Below are positions 1 through 5,745 of a DNA stretch of 5,745 bases, in pieces. This DNA is from Alphaproteobacteria bacterium UBA5343 (GTDB taxonomy: Bacteria; Pseudomonadota; Alphaproteobacteria; RF32; UBA5343). The stretch lies in NCBI GenBank assembly GCA_002410125.1, contig DHQH01000074.1:1-5745 (forward strand), in the 5' to 3' direction. The notes under the pieces are model-generated. The model saw nothing but the letters and a program-made list of their open reading frames with translations, did not search any database and had not been told where the DNA came from. Position 1 is the stretch's first letter, and each line of letters starts with the position of its first letter. A program made the position numbers and the translations under genes.

Positions 1-28
1 ATAATCGACAACAAAGATATAGTTAGAA

Positions 29-394
29 TTACTTATTTTCACAAGTTAAGAGCCATATGTCATACACATGATGCTCTACTGCTGAAAGTGCTGGCGATGA
101 TGAAATCATCCAACCACGAAATACATCTTGAGGATCTTTATCTTTTTTGATTTCTGTTATATCAAGGAATGCAAAGTTTTCAGGAGTTTCTTCAGGTGGT
201 CTGGTTTTACAGGCTCTAACTATGATAGAAAATGTTCCAAATTTTATAGTTTCACCTACTGGGGCTTCTAGTTTTTCAACTTTACCGGTTACTTTATCCA
301 TAGCTTGTAAAACTGCAGTATTAGTTTCTATTTCTTTTGCATTTACAAAAGAAGCTAGACACACAAAAAAAGATATTAATAAAATTCTTTTCAA
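29..394 (-). CDS. DUF2155 family secreted protein
   Basis: A 121-residue protein with a clear Sec signal peptide: basic start (KR), hydrophobic stretch at residues 4-17 and a likely cut after VNA at residue 19. The mature part carries the hallmark DUF2155 pattern: a DKVTGKV segment near 33-39, VGETIKFG at 46-53, RACKTRPPEETPEN at 60-73, and GWMISSSPALSAVEHHVYD at 94-112. Two mature-part cysteines, C62 and C118, could form a disulfide; this is inference. The molecular function of DUF2155 is unknown; it is largely an alphaproteobacterial family often found beside mlaD, which fits an envelope role. The start codon is TTG at 394, chosen because it gives the signal peptide and sits 7 nt after an AGGAG Shine-Dalgarno. 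It is the last visible gene of the operon, 10 nt after the second mlaD-like gene. The 28 bases beyond its TAA stop show no terminator. Confidence 0.9.
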   Translation of the reverse strand: MKRILLISFFVCLASFVNAKEIETNTAVLQAMDKVTGKVEKLEAPVGETIKFGTFSIIVRACKTRPPEETPENFAFLDITEIKKDKDPQDVFRGWMISSSPALSAVEHHVYDIWLLTCENK

Positions 395-401
395 GGTTTT
401 A

Positions 402-406
402 CTCCT
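402..406 (-). promoter_or_regulatory. RBS of DUF2155 gene, overlapping the upstream stop codon
   Basis: Read on the minus strand, AGGAG lies 7 nt before the TTG start at 394. The upstream mlaD-like gene ends in TAG at 407-405, whose A and G are the first bases of this Shine-Dalgarno. The site decides the TTG start and suggests translational coupling of the two genes. Confidence 0.75.
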
Positions 407-851
407 AATCTTCTGTCACCATAAAGATAATCTCACCAACACTATCTTCTAGTGATTTATAATCATTAGTTTTTGAGATTTCATCGCCATCTTCTAAAAA
501 CTCTTCTTCATTACCAGGTATTAATTTTACATATTTATCACCCATAAGGCCTGCACTTACAATTTCTGCTACAGTATCGGTTGGCAGTTTAACTTCTGGA
601 GCAATAGACATTGAAATTTCCGCAACATATTCTTCCTTATTTAGGCTTTGGGAGGTAACTGTACCAACTTTTATACCGCTAATCATAACATCACTACCTG
701 TACTAAGACCACCTACTTTTAAGAATTTTGCATTCACATTATATCCTTTTACAACTTGTAAATCTGCTACCGAATATGCAAAATTTAAGAATAATATTGC
801 AACAATTAAAACAATAAATCCTAAAATAGTTTCAACGGGTTTCTTATTCAT
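405..851 (-). CDS. mlaD: MlaD-like single MCE domain protein (second copy)
   Basis: A 148-residue inner-membrane-anchored lipid-binding protein of the Mla phospholipid transport system. One transmembrane helix lies at about residues 9-27, preceded by KKPVETILG, typical of alphaproteobacterial MlaD. The MCE domain covers about 37-112, with GLSTGSDVMISGIKVG at 48-63 and the AGLMGDKYVKL pore-loop region at 100-110; L102 and M103 correspond to the hydrophobic pore-lining LL of E. coli MlaD. A short helix at about 131-146 ends the protein, which is acidic at its tip (TED) and lacks a tail. The start at 851 is preferred over an in-frame ATG at 911 because a strong GGAGG lies just before it and the extra 20 residues are lysine-rich and overlap the upstream gene. 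MlaD forms a hexameric ring in the periplasm, linking the MlaFEB transporter with MlaC. This copy looks more like the standard alphaproteobacterial MlaD than its upstream neighbour. Confidence 0.9.
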   Translation of the reverse strand: MNKKPVETILGFIVLIVAILFLNFAYSVADLQVVKGYNVNAKFLKVGGLSTGSDVMISGIKVGTVTSQSLNKEEYVAEISMSIAPEVKLPTDTVAEIVSAGLMGDKYVKLIPGNEEEFLEDGDEISKTNDYKSLEDSVGEIIFMVTED

Positions 852-852
852 A

Positions 853-861
853 TTTTCCTCC
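853..861 (-). promoter_or_regulatory. RBS that fixes the start of the second mlaD-like gene
   Basis: On the minus strand GGAGGAAAA immediately precedes T and the ATG at 851-849. This near-perfect Shine-Dalgarno supports the shorter 148-residue product rather than the 168-residue reading from 911. Confidence 0.8.
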
Positions 862-870
862 AAAAAGCTT

Positions 871-1374
871 TTATTTTGCTTGATTTCTTTTTTCTTTTTT
901 ACTTTTACCAATTGATATAATTCTATCTATCAAATCTTGTACTATCATTGAGTCCTGAGTATATTCAATTACTCCACCATCTTCCAAATATTCATCCATT
1001 CCACCTGGTTGGATTTCAATATATTTACTCCCAAAAAGACCGGCGGTATTAATTGTAACCCCACTATCTTCTGGAATTAAAACATCTTCTTTGACATCCA
1101 TTACTACATTAACAGTAAAATCATCCAAAAGCGATGTATCACTCACACTTCCAATATCAACCCCAGCAAGCCTTACTACACTGCCAACAAAAAGCCCATC
1201 AGTTTTATTAAAATCAGCAGATATGCTAATCATAGAGCCTATATTTTGCTGTTTAACTTCTTCTAACTTTCTAGAGTTTAGATACATAAAATAAATAGCA
1301 CAAACAAGGATAACAACTATCCCAACGATTAATTCTTTTTTCTCTCTTCTTGAAAATGTCTTATCATTATTCAT
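871..1374 (-). CDS. MlaD-like single MCE domain protein (first copy)
   Basis: A 167-residue protein with the MlaD layout: a charged cytoplasmic N-terminus (SRREKKE at 8-14), one transmembrane helix at about 15-32, and an MCE domain at about 48-123. Visible motifs are DGLFVGSVVRLAGVDIGSV at 59-77 and AGLFGSKYIEIQPGG at 111-125, with L113-F114 at the pore-loop position. A C-terminal helix follows (SMIVQDLIDRIISIG, 142-156), close to the SAMVLEDLIGQFLYG of E. coli MlaD, then a basic tail KSKKEKRNQAK. It should bind phospholipid in the periplasm as part of a hexameric MCE ring. It is the first gene of its operon; an AGGA Shine-Dalgarno lies about 8 nt before the ATG and a divergent promoter lies further upstream. 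It is about 35% identical by eye to the downstream copy (37 of about 106 MCE-region positions), so it is an old or separately acquired paralog. Which copy is the functional MlaD is not decidable here, so no symbol is given. Confidence 0.87.
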   Translation of the reverse strand: MNNDKTFSRREKKELIVGIVVILVCAIYFMYLNSRKLEEVKQQNIGSMISISADFNKTDGLFVGSVVRLAGVDIGSVSDTSLLDDFTVNVVMDVKEDVLIPEDSGVTINTAGLFGSKYIEIQPGGMDEYLEDGGVIEYTQDSMIVQDLIDRIISIGKSKKEKRNQAK

Positions 1375-1409
1375 TATGTTTTCCTATGCTTTTTTCTTTC
1401 TCTGCTGCT

Positions 1410-1438
1410 ATATTAGAGTTTTTCTTTTAATTTGTCAG
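1410..1438 (-). promoter_or_regulatory. Predicted sigma70 promoter for the mlaD-like operon
   Basis: On the minus strand a -35 box CTGACA (1438-1433, 5 of 6 matches to consensus) and a -10 box TAATAT (1415-1410, 4 of 6) are separated by 17 nt. Transcription would begin near 1403, giving a leader of about 28 nt before the ATG at 1374. It is judged by eye; AT-rich sequence gives chance matches, but placement and spacing are right. Confidence 0.5.
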
Positions 1439-1471
1439 TAAAAGAAACATTTTATTAATAGCATTTTTTAT

Positions 1472-1500
1472 TTAACACTTAAATAAAAATATTTTATATT
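1472..1500 (+). promoter_or_regulatory. Predicted sigma70 promoter for the Gld-like ABC operon
   Basis: A -35 box TTAACA at 1472-1477 (5 of 6 matches) and a -10 box TATATT at 1495-1500 (5 of 6) are 17 nt apart. The start of transcription would be near 1507, giving a leader of about 31 nt with an AGAGGA ribosome site before the ATG at 1538. This is the best promoter candidate in the window, but it is unscored and lies in AT-rich DNA. Confidence 0.6.
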
Positions 1501-1537
1501 AGTTATAAATCTGATTCAGTATAAAAAAGAGGAAACA

Positions 1538-2287
1538 ATGGATTATAATCTTATCACCTCCAATATTTCTAAAAAATTTGGTAATTTTCAAGCCTTAAAA
1601 GAAATAAACTTAAACCTCAAAAAAGGTGAAGTTCTAGGACTTTTAGGACCGAATGGTGCAGGTAAAACCACCCTAATGAGGATTCTCACAGGCTTTCTTA
1701 CCCCGACTTCTGGTGATGTTGAAATTTTTGGTATTGATATAAAGAAAAATCCTAAACTTGCTAAATTCCATATTGGTTATATGCCAGAGGGCTGTCCAGC
1801 CTATCAAGATTTAACACCATTAGAGTTTCTAACTCTTTGTGCTAATCTAAGAGATATTCCTAAAAAAGAACAAGCTGAGAAAATTAATTATGCTATTGCA
1901 GCTATGGAATTAGAAACTGTAAAAAACAAGCAAATTAGCAAATTATCAAAAGGTTTCACCAGAAGGGTTAGCCTTGCTCAGGCTATATTACACAATCCCA
2001 AAATCCTTATACTTGATGAGCCAACCGAAGGACTAGATCCAAACCAAAAGCATGAAGTAAGAAACCTAATTAAAGAAATATCAAAAGATAAATCTATCAT
2101 AATCTCCACTCATATCATGGAAGAAGTAGAATATATTTGCTCTCGTATATCCATTATAAATCAAGGAGAAATATGCTTAGATAAAACTATTAAAGAAATT
2201 AAAAAACTATCCAAGAGTAAAAACAATCCAATTGATGACATTTTTAGAAGAACCACCAAACCTAATAGAGGCAAAGATGAAAAATAA
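1538..2287 (+). CDS. ABC transporter ATP-binding protein, GldA-like
   Basis: A 249-residue cytoplasmic ATPase that should power the permease encoded next. All nucleotide-binding motifs are present: Walker A GPNGAGKT at 37-44, a Q-loop region reading IGYMPE at 79-84 (glutamate in place of glutamine, as is common in this subgroup), signature LSKGF at 136-140 (in place of LSGGQ), Walker B ILILDEP at 156-162 with catalytic E161, D-loop GLDPNQ at 165-170 and switch histidine H192. The LSKG-x-RRVSLAQA and GLDPNQ wording is typical of GldA and related ABC-2 drug or polysaccharide type ATPases. AGAGGA lies a few bases before the ATG. It is the first gene of the plus-strand operon and its last 11 nt overlap the permease gene. 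NatA, NosF and CcmA-type ATPases look similar; the following GldG-like and DUF4340 genes decide the assignment. Confidence 0.92.
   Translation: MDYNLITSNISKKFGNFQALKEINLNLKKGEVLGLLGPNGAGKTTLMRILTGFLTPTSGDVEIFGIDIKKNPKLAKFHIGYMPEGCPAYQDLTPLEFLTLCANLRDIPKKEQAEKINYAIAAMELETVKNKQISKLSKGFTRRVSLAQAILHNPKILILDEPTEGLDPNQKHEVRNLIKEISKDKSIIISTHIMEEVEYICSRISIINQGEICLDKTIKEIKKLSKSKNNPIDDIFRRTTKPNRGKDEK
2267..2271 (+). promoter_or_regulatory. RBS of the permease inside the ATPase gene
   Basis: AGAGG lies 5 nt before the ATG at 2277, within the last codons of the ATPase gene. It favours this start over the in-frame ATGs at 2232/2235, which would add 15 hydrophilic residues read from the ATPase coding region. 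Confidence 0.65.
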
Positions 2288-3014
2288 AATTCCAACTCTA
2301 ATTGCTAATGAATATAAAAATTATTTTAGAACCCCTCTTGGTTTTATTTTACTAATTATATTTGCCCTACTCACAAATTTTCTAACCTTTTATGCTGGTG
2401 GATTTTTGATAAGAGAAAAAGCTGACTTATTAGCATTTTTCTTATTCCATCCATGGATATACATTTTTATCATCCCTGCAATCTCTATGAAATTATGGTC
2501 AGAAGAAAGAAAAACCGGCACTATTGAGATACTTTTAACAATGCCAATTTCTACCACAGAAACAGTAATTTCCAAATTTTTATCTGCTTGGGCATTCTGC
2601 CTAACTGCAATGCTAACTTCCGTCCCATTACTTATCACCGTAAATATTTTAGGAACTCCTGATAATGGAGTAATAATTTCAAGCTATATCGCAAGCCTCT
2701 TTATGGCTGGTGCATTTTTAGCAATCAGTCTTACTTTTTCAGCCATGACATCATCACAAATCTCGGCCTATCTAGCCTCAAGTTTTGGTTGTATGATAAT
2801 ACTAATATCTGGCATCAAACCAATCATAGTTTTTATATCACACCTAACTCCTCAACTCACCATTAAGGCAATTGAATCTTTGAGTTTTATTTCTCATTTC
2901 ACCTCTATAACTCAAGGAATATTTGACATAAACGACTTTATATATTTTACATCAACCATCATCATTTGGCTAATATTAAACATCGCCGTTCTAGAAGTTA
3001 AAAAAGAAGGATAA
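2277..3014 (+). CDS. ABC-2 type permease, GldF-like
   Basis: A 245-residue inner-membrane protein with about six hydrophobic segments, roughly at residues 21-42, 56-72, 103-124, 133-155, 164-190 and 222-240. Between segments 2 and 3 is the ABC-2 coupling region MKLWSEERKTGTIEILLTMP at 71-90, the conserved part that contacts the ATPase. The stretch SFISHFTSITQGIFDINDF at 203-221 is characteristic of GldF and related permeases. The start at 2277 is chosen on the ribosome site and on the hydrophilic opening ANEYKNYFRTPLG, which is the usual beginning of this family. It overlaps the ATPase by 11 nt and is followed after 6 nt by the GldG-like gene, so the products are surely co-made. It most likely forms a homodimer with two ATPase subunits; the substrate is unknown. 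Confidence 0.9.
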   Translation: MKNKIPTLIANEYKNYFRTPLGFILLIIFALLTNFLTFYAGGFLIREKADLLAFFLFHPWIYIFIIPAISMKLWSEERKTGTIEILLTMPISTTETVISKFLSAWAFCLTAMLTSVPLLITVNILGTPDNGVIISSYIASLFMAGAFLAISLTFSAMTSSQISAYLASSFGCMIILISGIKPIIVFISHLTPQLTIKAIESLSFISHFTSITQGIFDINDFIYFTSTIIIWLILNIAVLEVKKEG

Positions 3015-3020
3015 ATAGTA

Positions 3021-4904
3021 ATGATAAAACTAATTGATAAACTATCTAACACCAAAAAATTAGTTATTTTAACAATATCATTATTTGTCATATTCATATG
3101 CCTAAACTATTCTTCTGCACTTATTTTTAATAATTCCAAACTAGATATCACACAAAATAAATTTTTCTCACTCACCCCAACCACTATTGAGATTATAAAA
3201 AAACAAACCAGCCCTATAAATATCAATTTATATTTTTCAGAAGAACTAACATTTAATAATCCTGAAAACTCTATCTATGCAAATCAAATTATAAAATTAT
3301 TAGACTTTTACAAAAAATACTCTAATGATAAAATCAATTATAAAATCATTGACCCCAAGCCATTTTCTAATCAAGAACTAGAAGCCATTTCCAAAGGGGT
3401 TAAAGGTATTGCCTATGGAGATCAACAAATCAGTCAATATTTTGGTTTAACTATCGAAAACGCTAACAACCAAATAAAAACCATTCCCTATTTATTTTCC
3501 AATCGTGCCCCATATTTTGAATATGATATCACAAAAGCAATCTATAACTTATCAATCAGCAAGAAAAAACATATTGGCATCATCACCCAAGGAATGAAAA
3601 TTAGATCAGATGATATACCATTCATAACCCATAAAAAAATCAACACTAATTACAAAGAATGGCAATTTTTAAGCTATCTATCTGAAAATTATAAAGTTTC
3701 TCATTTCTCAAAATTCATCAGAGAAATACCTGATAATATTGATTTATTAATTTTATTAAATCCTAAAAACCCACCAGAAATGTCAAAATATGCCATTGAT
3801 CAATATTTAGTAAGAGGTGGTAAACTAATTGTATTTTTAGATTCTTACTCTAAATCTGAAAACAATCAAAAAGGCTACCATCCAATTGCCTATCCTAAAA
3901 TTGATAGTTTCTTACGAAATCTTGATATCTCCTATAGCTCAAAACATGTTATAACCGATATTGATTTAGCCAATAAAATTACAGTAATTGATAATAAAAC
4001 CAAAAACCAAACCAGTATTGACCATCTAACATGGCTCACCTTAGGTAAAGATAATATCAACCAAGAACTCCCATTTTCTAAAGAATTAAATAACATTAAT
4101 TTAGGATTTACTGGTGAGATTACAATAAATAATTTTTATACAGATCTCAATGTTACTCCAATATTATGGAGTAGTGAAAACACTGGCATTCTAGCAACCT
4201 CTTCTATCAGAAAAGATATAACCCCAACCGGCATTTACAAAACCTTTAAAAACACCAAACAAAAAAGAAATTTTGCGGTTCTAATTGAAGGTAAAATTAA
4301 TTCAAATTTCATCTCCGAAATAGATTTTTCATATTCAAAATCACTAAAACACCCACACCAAAACAAAGCTGAAAAAGCAACAAAAGTTATAGTTTTTGCC
4401 GATTCTGATATGTTAAATGATAATATGTGGATAGTAAAAAATCCGCAAATTCCATCAATTTATTCTTCAATCCCTATCTCTAATAATGTTGAGCTATTAA
4501 TCAATTCTATTGAATACCTAACTAATAACCCTCTTATCTCACAACTTAGAAGCAAAAATACTAATAGCACAAATATGAGTTATTTTGAAAATTTAAGAAG
4601 CAAACTAAGCGAGCAATATATAGTAGAAGAAACCAATCTTATCTCTAAAATAAAAACCAATAATAGCAAGCTAAGCAAATTAATATCTAATACAAATCAA
4701 GAAGATATTGATATTGAAGCAATTGAACACATCCAACAAAAACAAAACCAACTAAAACAGTCATATAAAGAGTTGCAATATATCCAGAACAAAGAAATTG
4801 AACTAACCAAAAACCTCATCAAATCATTCAATATTTGGCTATTACCATTTTTATTATTAATAGCTCTTTTTATAACTATTAGCAAAAGAAATAAGGAAAA
4901 ATAA
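3021..4904 (+). CDS. GldG-like ABC transporter auxiliary protein
   Basis: A 627-residue protein of the GldG / ABC-type transport auxiliary family (known in Pfam as ABC_transp_aux). It is anchored by a helix at about 13-36 and a second at about 603-621, with a large periplasmic part between. Family landmarks are LDITQNKFFSLTPTT at 41-55, IDPKPFS at 110-116, FEYDITKAIYNL at 166-177, an EIPDNIDLLILLNP strand region at 235-248, AIDQYLVRGGKLIVFLD at 258-274, and VIVFADSDMLND at about 455-467. Residues around 555-600 are rich in Q, K, E and L and probably form a coiled coil leading into the last helix. AAGGA lies 9 nt before the ATG. The product is thought to associate with the ABC core; its reaction is unknown. 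Codons are extremely A-rich and the protein is full of N, I, K and S, in keeping with the AT-rich genome rather than clear proof of transfer. Confidence 0.88.
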   Translation: MIKLIDKLSNTKKLVILTISLFVIFICLNYSSALIFNNSKLDITQNKFFSLTPTTIEIIKKQTSPININLYFSEELTFNNPENSIYANQIIKLLDFYKKYSNDKINYKIIDPKPFSNQELEAISKGVKGIAYGDQQISQYFGLTIENANNQIKTIPYLFSNRAPYFEYDITKAIYNLSISKKKHIGIITQGMKIRSDDIPFITHKKINTNYKEWQFLSYLSENYKVSHFSKFIREIPDNIDLLILLNPKNPPEMSKYAIDQYLVRGGKLIVFLDSYSKSENNQKGYHPIAYPKIDSFLRNLDISYSSKHVITDIDLANKITVIDNKTKNQTSIDHLTWLTLGKDNINQELPFSKELNNINLGFTGEITINNFYTDLNVTPILWSSENTGILATSSIRKDITPTGIYKTFKNTKQKRNFAVLIEGKINSNFISEIDFSYSKSLKHPHQNKAEKATKVIVFADSDMLNDNMWIVKNPQIPSIYSSIPISNNVELLINSIEYLTNNPLISQLRSKNTNSTNMSYFENLRSKLSEQYIVEETNLISKIKTNNSKLSKLISNTNQEDIDIEAIEHIQQKQNQLKQSYKELQYIQNKEIELTKNLIKSFNIWLLPFLLLIALFITISKRNKEK

Positions 4905-4906
4905 TT

Positions 4907-5745
4907 ATGAAATCATCATCTATAATAACTGCTATTTTTGCTGCCATCATATTGCTAATTATTGCCTCTATACTCACCACAAATACAAATAAGGATAATA
5001 TCCCTCTTCAAGCAGGAAAACACCTATACCCTGATTTATTATCAAAAATTGCAGAATTAAAAACAATAGATATAAAAACCCAAGATAAATCAATCTCTTT
5101 GGTTAAAGAAGATAACATATGGAGAATCAGTAACAAACATAACTACCCAGTAAAACAAGACATTATCAGCAAAATATTATTTGAATTATCAAACTTAAAA
5201 TACCTATCAAAAACCGAAAAACAAACCATAAAAAATAGCAACCATATCTCAATTACAGATACTAACAATACTCAGATTATTGACCTACGAATTAGCAATA
5301 ACCAAAAAGAGAACAAAGAACTAAAAACTTCAAATACCCAAATATATCAAAATAATGTATGGTTAACATCAGGACAAATAACTATATCACCTGATATTCT
5401 AACTTATATAGATAATAAAATTATAAATATTGATATAGAAAATATCAAACAAATATCCATCACCGAAAACGATAAAACTAAAACCGTCTCCAGAAGATTA
5501 CTATCAGATGACTTCCCTAATCTATCCCTACTACCAACTATTGAAGCATTAAATAATATAAAGTTTAGTGATGTTATAAAAGCAAACCATTCAGAAATAA
5601 AATATACCCAAATCACCAAAAACCAACCCACAAAAATCAAAATTGAAACATTTGATGGTGAAATTTTTGAATTTTTGATATATAATCACCATAAAGAAAG
5701 ATGGATAACAGCCACTGTAAAAGCTTCTATGATAGTATCTAAGTT
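4907..5745 (+). CDS. DUF4340 domain protein (3' end beyond the window)
   Basis: An open frame runs from ATG 4907 to the window edge with no stop: 279 complete codons plus 2 nt. An AAGGA site lies 9 nt before the ATG and the start is only 2 nt after the GldG-like stop. The protein begins with a membrane anchor (about residues 5-24) and continues outside the membrane. DUF4340 features are AGKHLYPDLLSKIAELKTI at 36-54, a KSISLVKEDNIWRIS strand pair at 61-75, YPVKQDIISKILFELSNLKY at 80-99, VWLTSG at 151-156, a YIDNKIINIDIENIKQISI segment at 167-185, and a second similar strand-rich unit near 230-270 ending in a tryptophan (W266). DUF4340 proteins regularly follow gldG-like genes in proteobacteria; their function is unknown. 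The missing part is probably modest, since family members are often 300-odd residues, but this cannot be seen here. Confidence 0.85.
   Translation, partial: MKSSSIITAIFAAIILLIIASILTTNTNKDNIPLQAGKHLYPDLLSKIAELKTIDIKTQDKSISLVKEDNIWRISNKHNYPVKQDIISKILFELSNLKYLSKTEKQTIKNSNHISITDTNNTQIIDLRISNNQKENKELKTSNTQIYQNNVWLTSGQITISPDILTYIDNKIINIDIENIKQISITENDKTKTVSRRLLSDDFPNLSLLPTIEALNNIKFSDVIKANHSEIKYTQITKNQPTKIKIETFDGEIFEFLIYNHHKERWITATVKASMIVSK

Larger units (their letters stand above)
1375..1537. other. Divergent intergenic region
   Basis: A 163-bp gap between two operons transcribed away from each other. It holds the two predicted promoters and both ribosome binding sites. Between the -35 boxes about 33 bp remain, very AT-rich. 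No small ORF with a good ribosome site, no RNA gene and no riboswitch-like structure was recognised. Confidence 0.7.

Noticed and set aside
1..28. Terminator or next gene after DUF2155
   Set aside because: Too short to judge; no hairpin with a T-run and no start signal can be supported.
147..452. Plus-strand open frame of 101 codons opposite DUF2155
   Set aside because: It is antisense to a well-supported gene, resembles no family I know and lacks a convincing ribosome site.
871..911. Apparent overlap of two MlaD reading frames, suggesting one mlaD gene broken by a frameshift
   Set aside because: Each frame encodes its own transmembrane helix and complete MCE domain, and a strong ribosome site places the second start at 851, so the genes do not overlap.
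1091..1294. Plus-strand open frame of 67 codons opposite the first mlaD-like gene
   Set aside because: Low-complexity antisense shadow of a conserved MCE domain.
1375..1537. Riboswitch, small RNA or missing gene between the operons
   Set aside because: Predicted leaders are only about 30 nt and no stable GC-bearing hairpin or ribosome-site-preceded small ORF was found.
2390..3097. Two minus-strand open frames (2390-2638 and 2912-3097) opposite the permease and the start of the GldG-like gene
   Set aside because: Antisense to conserved coding sequence with no recognisable product.
4697..5640. Minus-strand open frames at 4697-4885 and 5404-5640
   Set aside because: They lie opposite the GldG-like C-terminus and the DUF4340 gene; their hydrophobic look is simply the complement of lysine- and asparagine-rich codons.
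1538..5745. Evidence that the organism glides
   Set aside because: GldA/F/G-like sets without the other gld and spr genes are widespread in non-motile or non-gliding bacteria, and no such genes are present here.

Overview
The window comes from an AT-rich Gram-negative bacterium, most likely an alphaproteobacterium. The pointer is a DUF2155 secreted protein, a family found mainly in Alphaproteobacteria, next to MlaD-type MCE proteins; genus cannot be told. Nearly all of the window is coding, with one intergenic gap (1375-1537) separating two divergent operons.

Left, minus strand (1374 down to 29): two complete single-MCE-domain MlaD-like proteins in tandem (871-1374, then 405-851), followed by the DUF2155 protein (29-394). 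Gaps are 19 and 10 nt and each gene has its own Shine-Dalgarno, so this reads as one operon for outer-membrane phospholipid transport or envelope maintenance. The two MlaD-like proteins are clearly different paralogs (about 35% identical by eye over the MCE core), which is unusual for the Mla system, where MlaD is a homohexamer. No mlaE or mlaF lies in the window.

Right, plus strand (1538 to the right edge): an ABC ATPase (1538-2287), an ABC-2 type permease overlapping it by 11 nt (2277-3014), a GldG-like membrane-anchored auxiliary protein (3021-4904) and the first 279 codons of a DUF4340 protein (4907 to the edge, no stop reached). This is the GldA/GldF/GldG-plus-DUF4340 module. It is named after Bacteroidetes gliding motility but occurs widely in non-gliding proteobacteria, where its substrate and job are not established to my knowledge. 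The architecture suggests an ABC transporter core with two large single- or double-pass proteins projecting into the periplasm.

The intergenic gap holds two good sigma70-like promoters facing away from each other with -35 boxes about 33 bp apart. The most interesting points are the tandem MlaD pair (possible mixed MCE ring) and the poorly characterised Gld-like/DUF4340 system. No RNA gene, mobile element, CRISPR array or clear terminator was seen.
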